DNA from: Streptomyces typhae
GTDB taxonomy: Bacteria > Actinomycetota > Actinomycetes > Streptomycetales > Streptomycetaceae
DNA length: 64,000 bases
Direction of reading: 5' to 3'
NCBI RefSeq assembly: GCF_009755605.1
Contig: NZ_WPNZ01000001.1
Location: forward strand, 434,001 to 498,000
The notes beneath the pieces were generated by a model. The model was not told the DNA's origin, searched no databases, and was given only the letters and a program-made list of their open reading frames with translations. Made by a program: the position numbers and the translations under genes. How positions within the stretch are numbered: the stretch's first letter is position 1; each line of letters opens with the position of its first letter. Below, in pieces: positions 15,671-24,320 of the stretch.

Positions 15671-17221
15671 TCAGCGGACGGGCTGCGCGCTGTACGGGGC
15701 GGACGGGCGCGGGGCGGGGAGCTTGGCGGGCGGGGCTTGATGGCCGCCGCCCTGTCCTTGGCCGGGGCCGTTGTCCCCACCGCCCTGGTGGTCGTCGTCC
15801 TTGCCACCGTTGCCGTTGCCGTTGCCCTTGCCGTTATCGCTTCCGTTGCCGTTGCCGTTGCCCTTGCCGTTTCCGTTGCCCTTGCCGCCGTCGAGGACGC
15901 GATCGCAGAACGTACGCACGCGCTCGGCGCCGCGTGCCGCCTCCTCCAGGCTGCGCCGCTTGTCGCCCTGGAGCGCGCCGCTGCGGTAGTCGCGGCAGGC
16001 GGCGACCACGCGCTTGAACCACTTCTTGGTGTCGCCGCGGTCCTGGCCCCGGCCCTTGTCCTTGCCGGTGTCGGTCCCGGCGTCCGGGTCTTTCCGCGGC
16101 TTGTCGATGCTTTCCTGGCCGCCACCGGAGTCGCCGTCGGGCTCGGCGTCGGGGGCCTCGGAGTTCTCCGGCGGCGAACTGGTCTCCGGGGGCTTCGACG
16201 GCTCGTCCTCGGGGGCGGAGCTGACGTCGTCCGGGACGTCGTCGGGCGGGGCGACGACGTCGCCGGAGGGCGTCGAGAGCGGCCGCTGCGGCGTCTCCGC
16301 CGGCGAGGCGCTGGTCGCGGGCCCCTGCTCGCTCCGCTGGAACGGCGAGGGGATCACCCCGGTCCCGGCCGCGACGGCGACCCCACCGACCATGCAGGCT
16401 GCCATCGCCGCGGCCACCCCGAACCGCACGGGGCGCCCAATGCGGACCGACCTGCGCCCGGCGGCGGTGCGCCCGATGCGGACGGACTGATCGCCGGGGG
16501 GCTTGGGGGGCGCGGGGGCGCCGGACGGGGCGGTGGCGGCCTCGGGTCTGGGGTGCGCGGCGTTCACGTGGCTCGTGGGGCGATTTGCGGATTCCGAGGC
16601 GTTTGCGCTGTGCGCGCCGTTAGCGGACTTTGCACTGTGCATGCCGTTCGCGCCGTTCACGCCGTTCGCTCCATCAGCAGCGTTAGCACCGTTGGCGTCA
16701 TTGGCGCTATTGGCGTCACTCGCGCCCTTGGCAACGTTGGCAGCCTTGGCGACGTACCCGGGCCGATCCACGACTCCGGCAGCACCGGGCACGGCAGCCA
16801 CACCAGCCGTCGCCGTCACACCGGGCGCACCGGATTCACGCACCGCACCGGACCCACTGGCCGCACGGGGCGCACTGGCCGCACGGGACACATTGGCCGT
16901 GCTGGCCGTGCTGGCCGCACCAGACACACCCGGAACACCCGGAACACCCGGCACACCCCCCGCGGCACCCGATGCCACCGCATCCCCGCGCGCCGCACGG
17001 AACGCCGCCAGTGCCCCGGCCTCGCCGGGAAGCTCCGCCGAGGCGGCGGTTCCGGCCTGGGCTGCGGGTGCGGGGAGGACGGGCGCGCGGAGCGCGACGA
17101 GCGCCTCGGCGAGGCGTTCGGCCTGTTCACGCTCGTGATCACCGATGCCTTCGAGCCGCTCGCCGCGGAGCAATCGCTCCGCCGCGTCACGGTCCAGCCA
17201 CTTGTACTGCTCGTCGGCCAT
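15671..17221 (-). CDS. Repeat-rich single-pass membrane protein, partner of ECF sigma
   Basis: Protein of about 516 residues with no known enzyme domain. The first 60 residues (DEQYKWLDRDAAERLLRGER) resemble cytoplasmic regions of sigma-linked regulators. Next comes a 130-residue Ala/Asn/Gly-rich part with ANGANAADGANGVNGANG-like repeats, one membrane span at about 265-290 (RFGVAAAMAACMVGGVAVAA), a Pro/Asp/Glu linker, a short Cys-containing domain (WFKRVVAACRDYRSGALQGD to VRTFCDRVLDGG) and a GNGKGNGNGN tail. The start overlaps the sigma stop (TGATG; GTG 17224 also possible), which indicates coupling and a role in sensing for that sigma factor. Function is otherwise unknown. Confidence 0.72.
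   Translation of the reverse strand: MADEQYKWLDRDAAERLLRGERLEGIGDHEREQAERLAEALVALRAPVLPAPAAQAGTAASAELPGEAGALAAFRAARGDAVASGAAGGVPGVPGVPGVSGAASTASTANVSRAASAPRAASGSGAVRESGAPGVTATAGVAAVPGAAGVVDRPGYVAKAANVAKGASDANSANDANGANAADGANGVNGANGMHSAKSANGAHSANASESANRPTSHVNAAHPRPEAATAPSGAPAPPKPPGDQSVRIGRTAAGRRSVRIGRPVRFGVAAAMAACMVGGVAVAAGTGVIPSPFQRSEQGPATSASPAETPQRPLSTPSGDVVAPPDDVPDDVSSAPEDEPSKPPETSSPPENSEAPDAEPDGDSGGGQESIDKPRKDPDAGTDTGKDKGRGQDRGDTKKWFKRVVAACRDYRSGALQGDKRRSLEEAARGAERVRTFCDRVLDGGKGNGNGKGNGNGNGSDNGKGNGNGNGGKDDDHQGGGDNGPGQGQGGGHQAPPAKLPAPRPSAPYSAQPVR
15771..15890. repeat. Short tandem repeat coding for an Asn-Gly-Lys tail
   Basis: Iterations of CCGTTGCCGTTGCCCTTG-like hexamers on the plus strand encode the GNGKGNGNG tail of the membrane protein on the minus strand. 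A related low-complexity patch at about 16556-16740 encodes the Ala-Asn-Gly repeats. Both are likely to vary in length between strains. Confidence 0.8.
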
Positions 17222-17892
17222 CACATGTCCTTCTGCGTCCGCGTACGCGAATGCGTCACACAGGGGGACGGCGGCACAGCACGTCCGTGCGGGTCCGGCT
17301 GCGGGGGAACGGCACCGAGTCCGCGCCCCTGGGCGGGCGCTTCCGCGCCCATGAGTTCGGCGAGCCGCTTGAGCCCGCGATGGGCGGCCGTACGGACCGC
17401 TCCGGGACGTTTGCCCAGCGTATCGGCGGCGCTCTTGGCGTCGAGGCCGACCACGACACGCAGCACGACGGCCTCCGCCTGATCCTGCGGGAGCTGGGCT
17501 ATGAGGGCGAGGGCGGCGTCGGTGGAGAGGGACTCGATCGCCTCGCCGGCGGTGTCGGCGTCGGCGGGCCTGCCGGTCAGCTCGGTCTCGTCGCCGCCGA
17601 TCGCGGGGCGCCGGCCGCGCATCCGGATGTGGTCGAGGGCGCGGTTGCGGGCGATGCGCGCGGCCCAGCCGCGGAAGCGGTCCGCGTCACCGCTGAACCG
17701 GTCGAGGTCGCGGGCGATCTGCAGCCACGCCTCGGACGCGACGTCCTCCGCGTCGAGGTCGCCGACGAGCGTACGTACGTAACCGAGCAGCCGCGGGTGC
17801 ACGGTGCGGTACACAGTCCGGAACGCGGTCTCGTCCCCGTCCTGTGCCGCAAGCACGGCGGCGGTCAGCTCAGCGTCGTCCTCCCCCTGCAC
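17221..17892 (-). CDS. ECF-type RNA polymerase sigma factor
   Basis: Protein of 223 residues. Region 2 is clear (FRTVYRTVHPRLLGYVRTLV, then DAEDVASEAWLQIARDLDRF and RFRGWAARIARNRALDHIR), and region 4 has LPQDQAEAVVLRVVVGLDAK plus LGKRPGAVRTAAHRGLKRLA. GTG 17892 is chosen because GAGGGG lies 6 bases upstream and the family N-terminus starts there; the frame is open to 18246, but nothing upstream looks coding. The C-terminus has a Pro-rich extension of about 30 residues. Coupled to the membrane protein that follows. Confidence 0.9.
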   Translation of the reverse strand: MQGEDDAELTAAVLAAQDGDETAFRTVYRTVHPRLLGYVRTLVGDLDAEDVASEAWLQIARDLDRFSGDADRFRGWAARIARNRALDHIRMRGRRPAIGGDETELTGRPADADTAGEAIESLSTDAALALIAQLPQDQAEAVVLRVVVGLDAKSAADTLGKRPGAVRTAAHRGLKRLAELMGAEAPAQGRGLGAVPPQPDPHGRAVPPSPCVTHSRTRTQKDM

Positions 17893-18395
17893 TGCGTGCC
17901 CCTCTGCGCCTCGGCGAGGCGCCGCTCTCACGGGTCTGTCATCTCGCGGTCGTGCGCCGCTGTGCCGCTCGTGGTGGGTCCGGACGGCGGTCGCGTCGGT
18001 GGGTCGCGACGCGGCGCGAAACTGCACGCTACGGCGTGCGACGGGTGCACGTCCATGTTTGTACAACATGCAACTAGCGGGTGACGCGATGCGGTGTGAC
18101 AGAAAACGCACCCGGGACGCAGAAGGGAGTACGGACCGCCACGCGGTTCGTACCGTGTGACGGCCGGGGCCTCTCCTGTGGGGGGTGGCGGCCCCGGCCG
18201 TCTCCACGACGCCTTCGGTTCTGGCCTGGGACGATGCGGGGCCCACCCGTCGCCGTGACCAACCGCGTGGCCAGTATCCGGCCGAGGCCGCGCCACTGCC
18301 CCATGGGCGTAGGCGATGAGCTCACACGGCAGGACCTACTGGATCGCGCGGCGGAGTTGAATCCGGGCCTGGGAAAAGTCGTTCGGTGCTCGGCA
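17893..18395. other. Non-coding gap upstream of the ECF sigma gene
   Basis: About 500 bases without a convincing gene. Around 18055-18075 there is a relatively AT-rich patch with the palindrome TTGTACAA, a candidate promoter/operator for the sigma gene. At 18160-18201 there is a strong hairpin, listed separately. An ORF at 18303-18488 (+) has weak codon bias and is antisense to a gene remnant. Confidence 0.5.
18160..18201. terminator. Hairpin, probable terminator
   Basis: Arms ACGGCCGGGGCC (18160-18171) and GGCCCCGGCCGT (18190-18201) pair perfectly over 12 bases with an 18-base loop. It stands between the gene remnant ending at 18396 and the ECF sigma gene and would stop leftward transcription. 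Confidence 0.6.
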
Positions 18396-18569
18396 TCAAC
18401 TGCCGTAGAGAGTGGGCAGATCGACCAAGAGGAGGTCGTCGCGACGGTCCGCCAGGTCGACCAGGTCCGGGGAGAAGCCGTGCAGTGAGTACAGGGTACT
18501 TCGACAGTGCGCTTCGACAGGCGGTCTGGCGCGGTCGGGCCGGAGGTCGCGCCCCGGCCGCTCGCTCAC
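18396..18569 (-). pseudogene. C-terminal remnant of an AAA/DUF234-type ATPase
   Basis: Minus-strand frame of 57 codons from GTG 18569 to TGA 18396. Its last 35 residues (LYSLHGFSPDLVDLADRR, then DDLLLVDLPTLYGS) read like the C-terminal end of actinobacterial archaeal-type ATPases, which finish in a 'YSLSGF...LVDL..LY' pattern. No ATPase core lies upstream; the lipoprotein gene ends at 18619, only 50 bases away. Either a leftover from deletion or a short unrelated gene. The comparison is from memory. Confidence 0.4.
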
Positions 18570-18618
18570 CCCGAGCGCTCGGCGCAGGCCGGGCGGGGAC
18601 CCCCTGCGGTGGTGCCGG

Positions 18619-19524
18619 TCAGACCTCGAAGAGGTCCGCCCCTGCCGGGCCGCCGAGTTCGCTCGCGTCGACGGTCTGGGCCGCCGGAGGGGCGTGGGCC
18701 TCCACGGGCTTGCCGTAGTCGGACATGTGCATCGTCATCCGCCTGCCGTCCTCGTTCATGACGAGAGCGGTGATGTAGGGCTTGCCCTCGGCGGCGACGT
18801 ACATGGCGTTGGCCTCGCCCCCGCCGGCGTTCGGGTCGACGAGCGGTATGACGTGCTTCCCGTAGCGGTACGTCGCGGCCTCGGCGCGCACCTGGCCGTC
18901 GAAGGTGTCCTCCCCGCCGTCCAGCTCCCTGAGCATCGTGTCGAGGTCGCACTGCGCCCCGGGCACCGCGCGCCCGCTCCTGCCGCCGGCGCCCGCGGGC
19001 AGCTTCATGTACTTGCCGCGGACGAGCGCGATCCGTTCCTCGACGGTCGCCAGGGCCTGGGGGCCGCGGGCCCGCGCCATCGTCCGCATCGCCTCCAGCG
19101 AGTCTTCCGTGAACCGCACGTACGTCGCGCCGCCCGCGACCATGATCAGGTCACCGCGCTGACCGTTCCCGGCGTCGAAGGTGCCCGCGCAGTTGCCGTC
19201 CCGGTCCAGATGCAGGCCCACCTCCTGGGAGCGCCTCGTGCCCCCGGCCGCGGGACCCCGCTCCATCTCGACGACGATGCGCAGCGAGTCCGCCGATTGG
19301 AGCAGCCCCATGCCCTCGGCCGCGAGGGCCTCGCCACGCGCCCGGTCGGCGGGCTTCCGCTCGGTGAAGACGCCGCCTTCGAACCGCACCGGCTTCTCCC
19401 GCCCCCCGCAGGCGGTGAGCCCGGACGCCAGTGAGGCGGCCGCCAGCACGGCGGTCGCACCCCGCACCCACGCCCGTCGCCCGCCACGCCCGCCCCGGAC
19501 CCCGCGTATCCTTCTCGGCCCCAC
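18619..19524 (-). CDS. Secreted lipoprotein, LppX/LprG-like layout
   Basis: About 301 residues. Signal peptide with basic start (PRRIRGVRGGRGGRRAWVRG), hydrophobic core and lipobox LTAC, so it is anchored outside the membrane. The mature part (SADSLRIVVEMERGP, GDLIMVAGGATYVRFTEDSL, TYRYGKHVIPLVDPNAG, MYVAAEGKPYITALVMNEDG) has the repeating strand pattern of LppX-type lipid-binding lipoproteins that are common in Streptomyces. GTG 19524 has GGGAGAGG about 8 bases upstream; GTG 19566 in frame would also be open. No partner gene reveals its role. Confidence 0.75.
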   Translation of the reverse strand: MGPRRIRGVRGGRGGRRAWVRGATAVLAAASLASGLTACGGREKPVRFEGGVFTERKPADRARGEALAAEGMGLLQSADSLRIVVEMERGPAAGGTRRSQEVGLHLDRDGNCAGTFDAGNGQRGDLIMVAGGATYVRFTEDSLEAMRTMARARGPQALATVEERIALVRGKYMKLPAGAGGRSGRAVPGAQCDLDTMLRELDGGEDTFDGQVRAEAATYRYGKHVIPLVDPNAGGGEANAMYVAAEGKPYITALVMNEDGRRMTMHMSDYGKPVEAHAPPAAQTVDASELGGPAGADLFEV

Positions 19525-19745
19525 GACCCCCACCTCTCCCGCCGTCGCCCCGACGCGTTCCCACACGTCCTCATGCGTTTCTCATGTACGTGTCTGATGA
19601 ACCCTGCGGGGCGGCCCACGCGGTTGTCACATCGGCGCGGTGCGGGATACGTCACGTGCTGCTCCGGTCCCGCCCCGTACAACCCTCGGGGCACCTCAGC
19701 AGTCTCAGGCGACTCGGCGGTCCCGGAGGCTCGGCGGCACCAAGT

Positions 19746-20420
19746 CTAGGCGCCGTCCGAACCCGCCCGTACTTCCGACCGCCGCGACCTGGACACCACC
19801 GCGCGCAGCACCCGGCGCCCCTCCGTCGACACGTCGAGGACCTGGCGCAGGCCACCGGTGACGGCGTCGCCGTCGGCTTCGAGGAGTTCAAGGACCCGTA
19901 TCTGGCGGCGCAATTCGGCGGCGACCAGGGGGGTCATGCCGCCGTCACCCGCGTCAAGGAGGCGGTGGACGCGCAGGGCCGCGGTCGAGCAGGCGTCGGC
20001 CCAGGAGCGCAGGGCGCCTGCCGAGCGGGCCGCGGGGACGGCGTCGAGCATGCTCCGGGCGAGGACGGCGGCGGCACCGCAGTCGGAACCGGGGGCGGAG
20101 TCAGGGGCGGCCCCCGCGTCCCGCAACCCCCGCCGCACCTCCGCGAGCGCCCCCTCCCACCCCGTGCCGTCCGCGAGGCTCACCCACAGCGGGCGCAGGA
20201 CCTGGTCGGTGCCGCCGAGCAGGGGCAGGCAGCGGTCGAGGCAGCCCAGGCCGCTCGCGGCGAGGGCGGTCTCGTCGGCGCGGGCGATGAGTCCGGCCAG
20301 GTCCGACTGGCCGGACTCCGCCCCTCCAGCACCCGGAAACACATCTTCAGGCCATGCCTCACCGGCCCCCGCATGCGGACCCGGGCGCGGACCTGAACTG
20401 GACAAAGGGCTCGTACTCAT
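19746..20420 (-). CDS. Conserved hypothetical protein (all-helical)
   Basis: Protein of 224 residues that I do not recognise. Predicted almost entirely helical and Ala/Leu/Arg-rich, with no signal peptide or membrane span. Mid-part SGLGCLDRCLPLLGGTDQVL has two Cys four residues apart, and LVAAELRRQIRVLELLEADG looks like a coiled segment. The first 30 residues are low complexity. ATG 20420 is the first start of the frame. Codon bias supports coding on the minus strand. No neighbour suggests a function. Confidence 0.65.
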   Translation of the reverse strand: MSTSPLSSSGPRPGPHAGAGEAWPEDVFPGAGGAESGQSDLAGLIARADETALAASGLGCLDRCLPLLGGTDQVLRPLWVSLADGTGWEGALAEVRRGLRDAGAAPDSAPGSDCGAAAVLARSMLDAVPAARSAGALRSWADACSTAALRVHRLLDAGDGGMTPLVAAELRRQIRVLELLEADGDAVTGGLRQVLDVSTEGRRVLRAVVSRSRRSEVRAGSDGA

Positions 20421-20580
20421 GACGTACGCCGTCTCCCGTCGCGGATGGGCACCTCCGCATGCCCCACTTGCCCTTACTGCGTACGGAGCGGCAGGAACGT
20501 CACTCCCGCGTCAGAGCGGCCGGAATTCGACGACGGTGCGTCACGGCCGCCCCGGTTGTGGCGGGCGGTCCCGCGGGCGG

Positions 20581-21084
20581 CTACTGCGGGAACACGCCGA
20601 GCCGGTCGAGGAAGCGGAAGAAGAGTTCCTCCGCGGACGGCTCGGGGTCCGCCGTGAGCACGTCGAGGAGCACGGCGGACCCCACCTTCCTGCCCGACTC
20701 GGCGGCCCAGGCGACGGCGCGCTCGGCGGCGTCGCGCGGCTCCAGGAAGTAGTCCTCCACGGTCAGTTCGTCCCCCTGGAGGAACCCGGCCATCGCCTCC
20801 CGGCCCAGGCAGGTGGTCCACGCGCCGCTCTCCGGTGCCGCCGCCTCGATGACGACACTGTCGCTGTCGAGGACGTAGCCGAAGAGCGCGGGCGCGGCGG
20901 TCTCCCGGGCGAGGACGTTCATGTTGCCGACGTCGACGGTGCCGTCACCCGGGCTCTCCCACACCTGCCAACCGTCGGGCCGCCGGTCGAGCAGCGTGAG
21001 CCGGTCCCGTACTCCCGCCACCGCCTTGAGCTCACCGAGCGGTCGCTCGCTCCGGCCCACGACGTAGTACCCCCAGTAGCCCAT
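20581..21084 (-). CDS. Conserved hypothetical protein, Streptomyces type
   Basis: Protein of 167 residues, start ATG 21084. N-terminus MGYWGYYVVGRSERPLGEL is characteristic of a Streptomyces family of unknown function. Later ALFGYVLDSDSVVIEAAAPE and FLQGDELTVEDYFLEPRDAA suggest a mixed alpha/beta cytoplasmic protein. Acidic and Trp-rich, with no membrane span. It may act in stress or immunity-type clusters elsewhere, but nothing here supports that. The 160-base gap to the previous gene is empty. Confidence 0.68.
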   Translation of the reverse strand: MGYWGYYVVGRSERPLGELKAVAGVRDRLTLLDRRPDGWQVWESPGDGTVDVGNMNVLARETAAPALFGYVLDSDSVVIEAAAPESGAWTTCLGREAMAGFLQGDELTVEDYFLEPRDAAERAVAWAAESGRKVGSAVLLDVLTADPEPSAEELFFRFLDRLGVFPQ

Positions 21085-21136
21085 CTCCGTGCCCCCGCTG
21101 TGCTCGAACCGCTGTGCTCGTGTCGCCGTGCTCGAA

Positions 21137-21189
21137 TCGCCGTACTCGTACCGACGCGCTCGTCTCGCCGTACTCGTACCGACGCGCTC
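21137..21189. repeat. Tandem repeat in the intergenic gap
   Basis: A unit beginning TCGCCGTACTCGTACCGACG occurs at 21137-21161 and again at 21165-21189 (period 28), with degenerate pieces on both sides (about 21100-21136 and 21190-21205). It lies just upstream of the start of the gene at 21084 (-). No gene in 21085-21323. Confidence 0.78.
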
Positions 21190-21323
21190 CTACCGACGTG
21201 CTCGCATCACGCTTTCCCGCTTTCGGCCGAATAGACCACAAGGCGGGTGCCCGCGCCACCGAAAACGCGGCGAAAGCACCGATCGGACAAGGTCGTTGCC
21301 CGTACGCGGGTGCGGCGCGGCCT

Positions 21324-22076
21324 CTAGGCCGGAACGCCGCCCGGCCCGTACCGCGCCTTCGCGTCCTGCATCGCGGTGAGGCGGCGCACGAAGAGGATCG
21401 CGACGACGGCCGCGGCGATGTTCAGGACGTCGGAGGCGAGCAGCGAGACGACGGCCCGCTCGATCGCCTCGGGCTCCTCGGCGTTCGCGTACTGGCGCGA
21501 GGCGATCTGCCCGAAGATCCCGGTGCAGAGCCACAGCGTCCACCAGGCGTTGAGCAGCGTCCGCCGCGGCTGCTCGGGCGCGAAGTCGCCGGGCAGGGAG
21601 ACGAAGAAACCGGGAGAGCTCGCGTTCCAGGTGTCGACGGCTATCCGGCGCGGGAACCAGAGGTTCACCACCGGCACGAACCAGCCGCCCACGGCCCAGC
21701 CGCGCCCCTTGGTGTGCGCGTCGGGGGCGAACACCTCGGCGTTCACGCGGACCCGGTGGAACCAGCAGATGAACACGGTGGCGGTGACGAGCAGCACCAG
21801 CGCCTGGAGCACGCCGGACGTGCCGTAGAGCGTGTCGGCCCGGTCGGCGCGGTCCTCCGCGTCGGCGCTCCAGCCGTGGTCGATCAGATCGCTCACGACG
21901 TCGAGGACCCCGACGCCCGCCCACAGCGAGAACACGTCGACGGCCATGCCGACGCCGAGCAGGACCATGGTGGCGCGCGCGAGCCCGACGGGCGACTTCA
22001 GCCAGGCCCCGGGCCTCGCGGGCCCGCCGGGCGGAGGCGGCGGCGCGACGGGCATGGCCGGTGGCGTGTACGACAT
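21324..22076 (-). CDS. DUF4328 membrane protein
   Basis: Protein of 250 residues. A Pro-rich cytoplasmic start (MSYTPPAMPVAPPPPPGG) is followed by about four membrane spans (ARATMVLLGVGMAVDVFSLW, VLQALVLLVTATVFICWFHR, TLLNAWWTLWLCTGIFGQIA, VLNIAAAVVAILFVRRLTAM) and the DUF4328 motif GWAVGGWFVPVVNLWFPR. ATG 22076 is preferred over the frame's first start at 22115 because the family begins with MSYTPP-like residues. Function of DUF4328 proteins is unknown. It stands alone. Confidence 0.85.
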   Translation of the reverse strand: MSYTPPAMPVAPPPPPGGPARPGAWLKSPVGLARATMVLLGVGMAVDVFSLWAGVGVLDVVSDLIDHGWSADAEDRADRADTLYGTSGVLQALVLLVTATVFICWFHRVRVNAEVFAPDAHTKGRGWAVGGWFVPVVNLWFPRRIAVDTWNASSPGFFVSLPGDFAPEQPRRTLLNAWWTLWLCTGIFGQIASRQYANAEEPEAIERAVVSLLASDVLNIAAAVVAILFVRRLTAMQDAKARYGPGGVPA

Positions 22077-22224
22077 GACGGAGCGACCCCCACGGATTCG
22101 ATGTGCGCCGAGCACACGGATCCGGTGTGTGCCGAGCGGCGCCGCCCGCTCCTCTCCCCGGGCGCGGGCACGGCGCGACCTGCGAACCTACCGGAACCCT
22201 CGGGCTTCTCGCGCATCCACAGGA

Positions 22225-24018
22225 CTATCCGACGGGCTGTCCGACGCGGTCCGCGAGCCGCACGAACTCCTGCCACGGCCGGGTGGGCTCGCGCTCGTCC
22301 CACAGCTTCTGCGCCGTCGCCCGCAGCGGCATGCGGATACCGCGGGCGACCTGCTCCTGCGTCTGCGCCCCGGCGAGGTCGCACCACACGGCGAAGGAGC
22401 CGCCGAGGATCTGCCGGTCGTAGGAGGCGGGGACGGGCGCGGTGCCGCGGATCACCCGCGGCGTCCACTGCTCGTAGATCCGCTGTCCGGTGGGGTACGT
22501 GAAGTCGTTGGGCTGGCCGAGGACGTAGTAGAGGTACTCGTCGTTGTAGTTGACGACCTTCCGCCCGTCGCGCAGGTACTCCACGGGGTCGCGGGCGCCG
22601 ATCTCCTTGCCGGTCCAGTACGCGACCTCGACGCGGTCGTCGACGCCGGTGACGCCGCCGCGGAAGAACCCGTCGTTCCAGGCCCGCACCTCGCGTCCGG
22701 GTCCGACGGTCTTCGCGCGGTCGTCGAGCCAGACCGTGGCCAGGTCCTGGATGCGCGCGTCCGGTCCGAGCCGGGCGCGCGCGGCGGCGGCGAGCTGCGG
22801 GTAGGAGGCCTCGGGGTCGCTGCGCACCAGGGCCTGGTACTCGTCGGCGCCCAGGTGCCACTGCGCCCCGGGGAACAGTTCGGCGTACTCGCGCAGCAGC
22901 TCGTCCACGATCTTCGCGGACTTCGGCTTCGAGATGTCCACGGCGCCGGGCGTCGCCGCGCCGCGGGTGTCGCGCAGTTGCAGGTCGGGGTGGGCGCCGA
23001 TGACCGCGCCGAGGTGTCCGGGCGAGTCGATCTCGGGGACGACGGTGATGTGGCGGCTCGCGGCGAGGCCGACGATGCGGCGGACGCGGTCCTTGCTGAG
23101 GTGGTCGTCGGACACCACCTCGGGGTGCGAGTCGGAGGCGATGCGGAAGGCCTGGTCGTCGGAGAAGTGCAGGCCAATCTCGTTGTACTTCAGGTCGCCG
23201 AGCTCACGGATCCGGTCCTCGATCCACTCGGCGGAGAAGTTCTTGCGCGCGATGTCGATCATGAAGCCGCGGCGCGGCTTGGCGGGCCGGTCCCGTACGA
23301 CGCCCTCCGGGGCGGTGCGGCCGTCGGCGACCTCCTGCTTGAGGGTGCGGGTGCCGTAGAAGACACCGGCGTCGGTGGGCGCGGCTATGCGGACCGTGCG
23401 GTCCTTGACGGTGAGGGTGTACGACTCACGGTGCGCGGCGTCGTCCTCGGCGCTCCTGCCGTCCTTGCCGCCTCGGCCGTTCGCGGGGTTTTTGCCGCCT
23501 CTGCCGTTCGCGGCGTCCTCGGCGTCCATGCCGTTCGCGGCGTCCTCGTCGCCCTCGCCGTTCTTCGCCGTCAGGCCCAGGTGCACGTCGCCCGCGCGCG
23601 GCTCGGCCTTCCCCGCGTACCGCAGGCGCAGCTCACCGGCGAGCAGCCGGGCCTCGCCCGCGAGCCGCTCGTCCCCGACGACCACGCGGCCCTTCCCTGC
23701 GGGGCGCCAGCCCGGCCCCCGCGCGGGGGTGTGGTCGCGTACGGCGGGCAGCGTGGCCGGGGTCTCGGAGAGGGCGTACGACTTGGTGGGCGTGGGCTCG
23801 GCCGCGGGATCGCGCGCGGCGCCCGTGCGGCCGCCCTTGCCCGCCCCGCCGGAATCGTCGTCCCCCGTGGGCCACAGGAGTGCCGTCAGGACGACGGCAC
23901 CGGTGACGGTCAGGGCTCCCGCGGCTGCCGCGACACGGCGGCGGCGCCGGTTCGGCGGGCGCTCGCCCGCACCCGGGCGGGGGCCGTCAGGACCACCGCT
24001 GTGCGCTCTCAGCCCCAT
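22225..24018 (-). CDS. GH20 beta-N-acetylhexosaminidase, membrane-anchored
   Basis: Hydrolyses terminal GlcNAc/GalNAc from chitin or cell-wall oligosaccharides outside the cell. 597 residues: a basic N-terminus and one span at about 30-50 (VAAAAGALTVTGAVVLTALL), a Glyco_hydro_20b-like domain, then the TIM barrel starting RRGFMIDIARKNFSAEWIED. The catalytic Asp-Glu pair is in WHLGADEY, and the substrate-binding part in VVPEIDSPGHLGAVI. The first domain holds an Asn/Gly/Asp-rich insert (DAANGMDAEDAANGRGGKNP) absent from typical members. ATG 24018 removes an unlikely Cys/Arg-rich extension. Confidence 0.88.
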   Translation of the reverse strand: MGLRAHSGGPDGPRPGAGERPPNRRRRRVAAAAGALTVTGAVVLTALLWPTGDDDSGGAGKGGRTGAARDPAAEPTPTKSYALSETPATLPAVRDHTPARGPGWRPAGKGRVVVGDERLAGEARLLAGELRLRYAGKAEPRAGDVHLGLTAKNGEGDEDAANGMDAEDAANGRGGKNPANGRGGKDGRSAEDDAAHRESYTLTVKDRTVRIAAPTDAGVFYGTRTLKQEVADGRTAPEGVVRDRPAKPRRGFMIDIARKNFSAEWIEDRIRELGDLKYNEIGLHFSDDQAFRIASDSHPEVVSDDHLSKDRVRRIVGLAASRHITVVPEIDSPGHLGAVIGAHPDLQLRDTRGAATPGAVDISKPKSAKIVDELLREYAELFPGAQWHLGADEYQALVRSDPEASYPQLAAAARARLGPDARIQDLATVWLDDRAKTVGPGREVRAWNDGFFRGGVTGVDDRVEVAYWTGKEIGARDPVEYLRDGRKVVNYNDEYLYYVLGQPNDFTYPTGQRIYEQWTPRVIRGTAPVPASYDRQILGGSFAVWCDLAGAQTQEQVARGIRMPLRATAQKLWDEREPTRPWQEFVRLADRVGQPVG

Positions 24019-24320
24019 GCCGGGCACCCCCGGGCCGCAGCAGCAGCGGCGGCATCCGCACCCGCGGTGGACAACGGCACCTCGACCATCTCCATGCCTC
24101 CACGCTAAGCCCCGGTGGCGGACCCCCGCGCGTTCACCGCACGTCCACGGAACATCGCTAAACTCTCCCATTCGGATGAACTCCTGGCGCCGCACAGCCA
24201 CCCCGGGACCCATGTCGCTAGCGTTGTCCGAGTTCCGAGCCCCAGTTCCGACATCCGCCGCTCCGCGCCGAGGAGTCACCCCTGCCGCCGCACCGCGCCG
24301 TGCCGCCCGCCCTGCACGCC
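24019..24320. other. Divergent intergenic region
   Basis: About 300 bases between the hexosaminidase (-) and the OHCU decarboxylase-like gene (+). The part 24150-24180 is AT-richer (CGCTAAACTCTCCCATTCGG) and may hold a promoter. I see no conserved operator or small gene. Confidence 0.4.

Noticed and set aside
15485..17482. 665-codon plus-strand frame
   Set aside because: Antisense of the repeat-rich membrane protein and the ECF sigma gene; simple repeats keep it open.
18303..18488. Small plus-strand frame (about 61 residues)
   Set aside because: Weak codon bias and antisense to a remnant that has a recognisable C-terminal tail.
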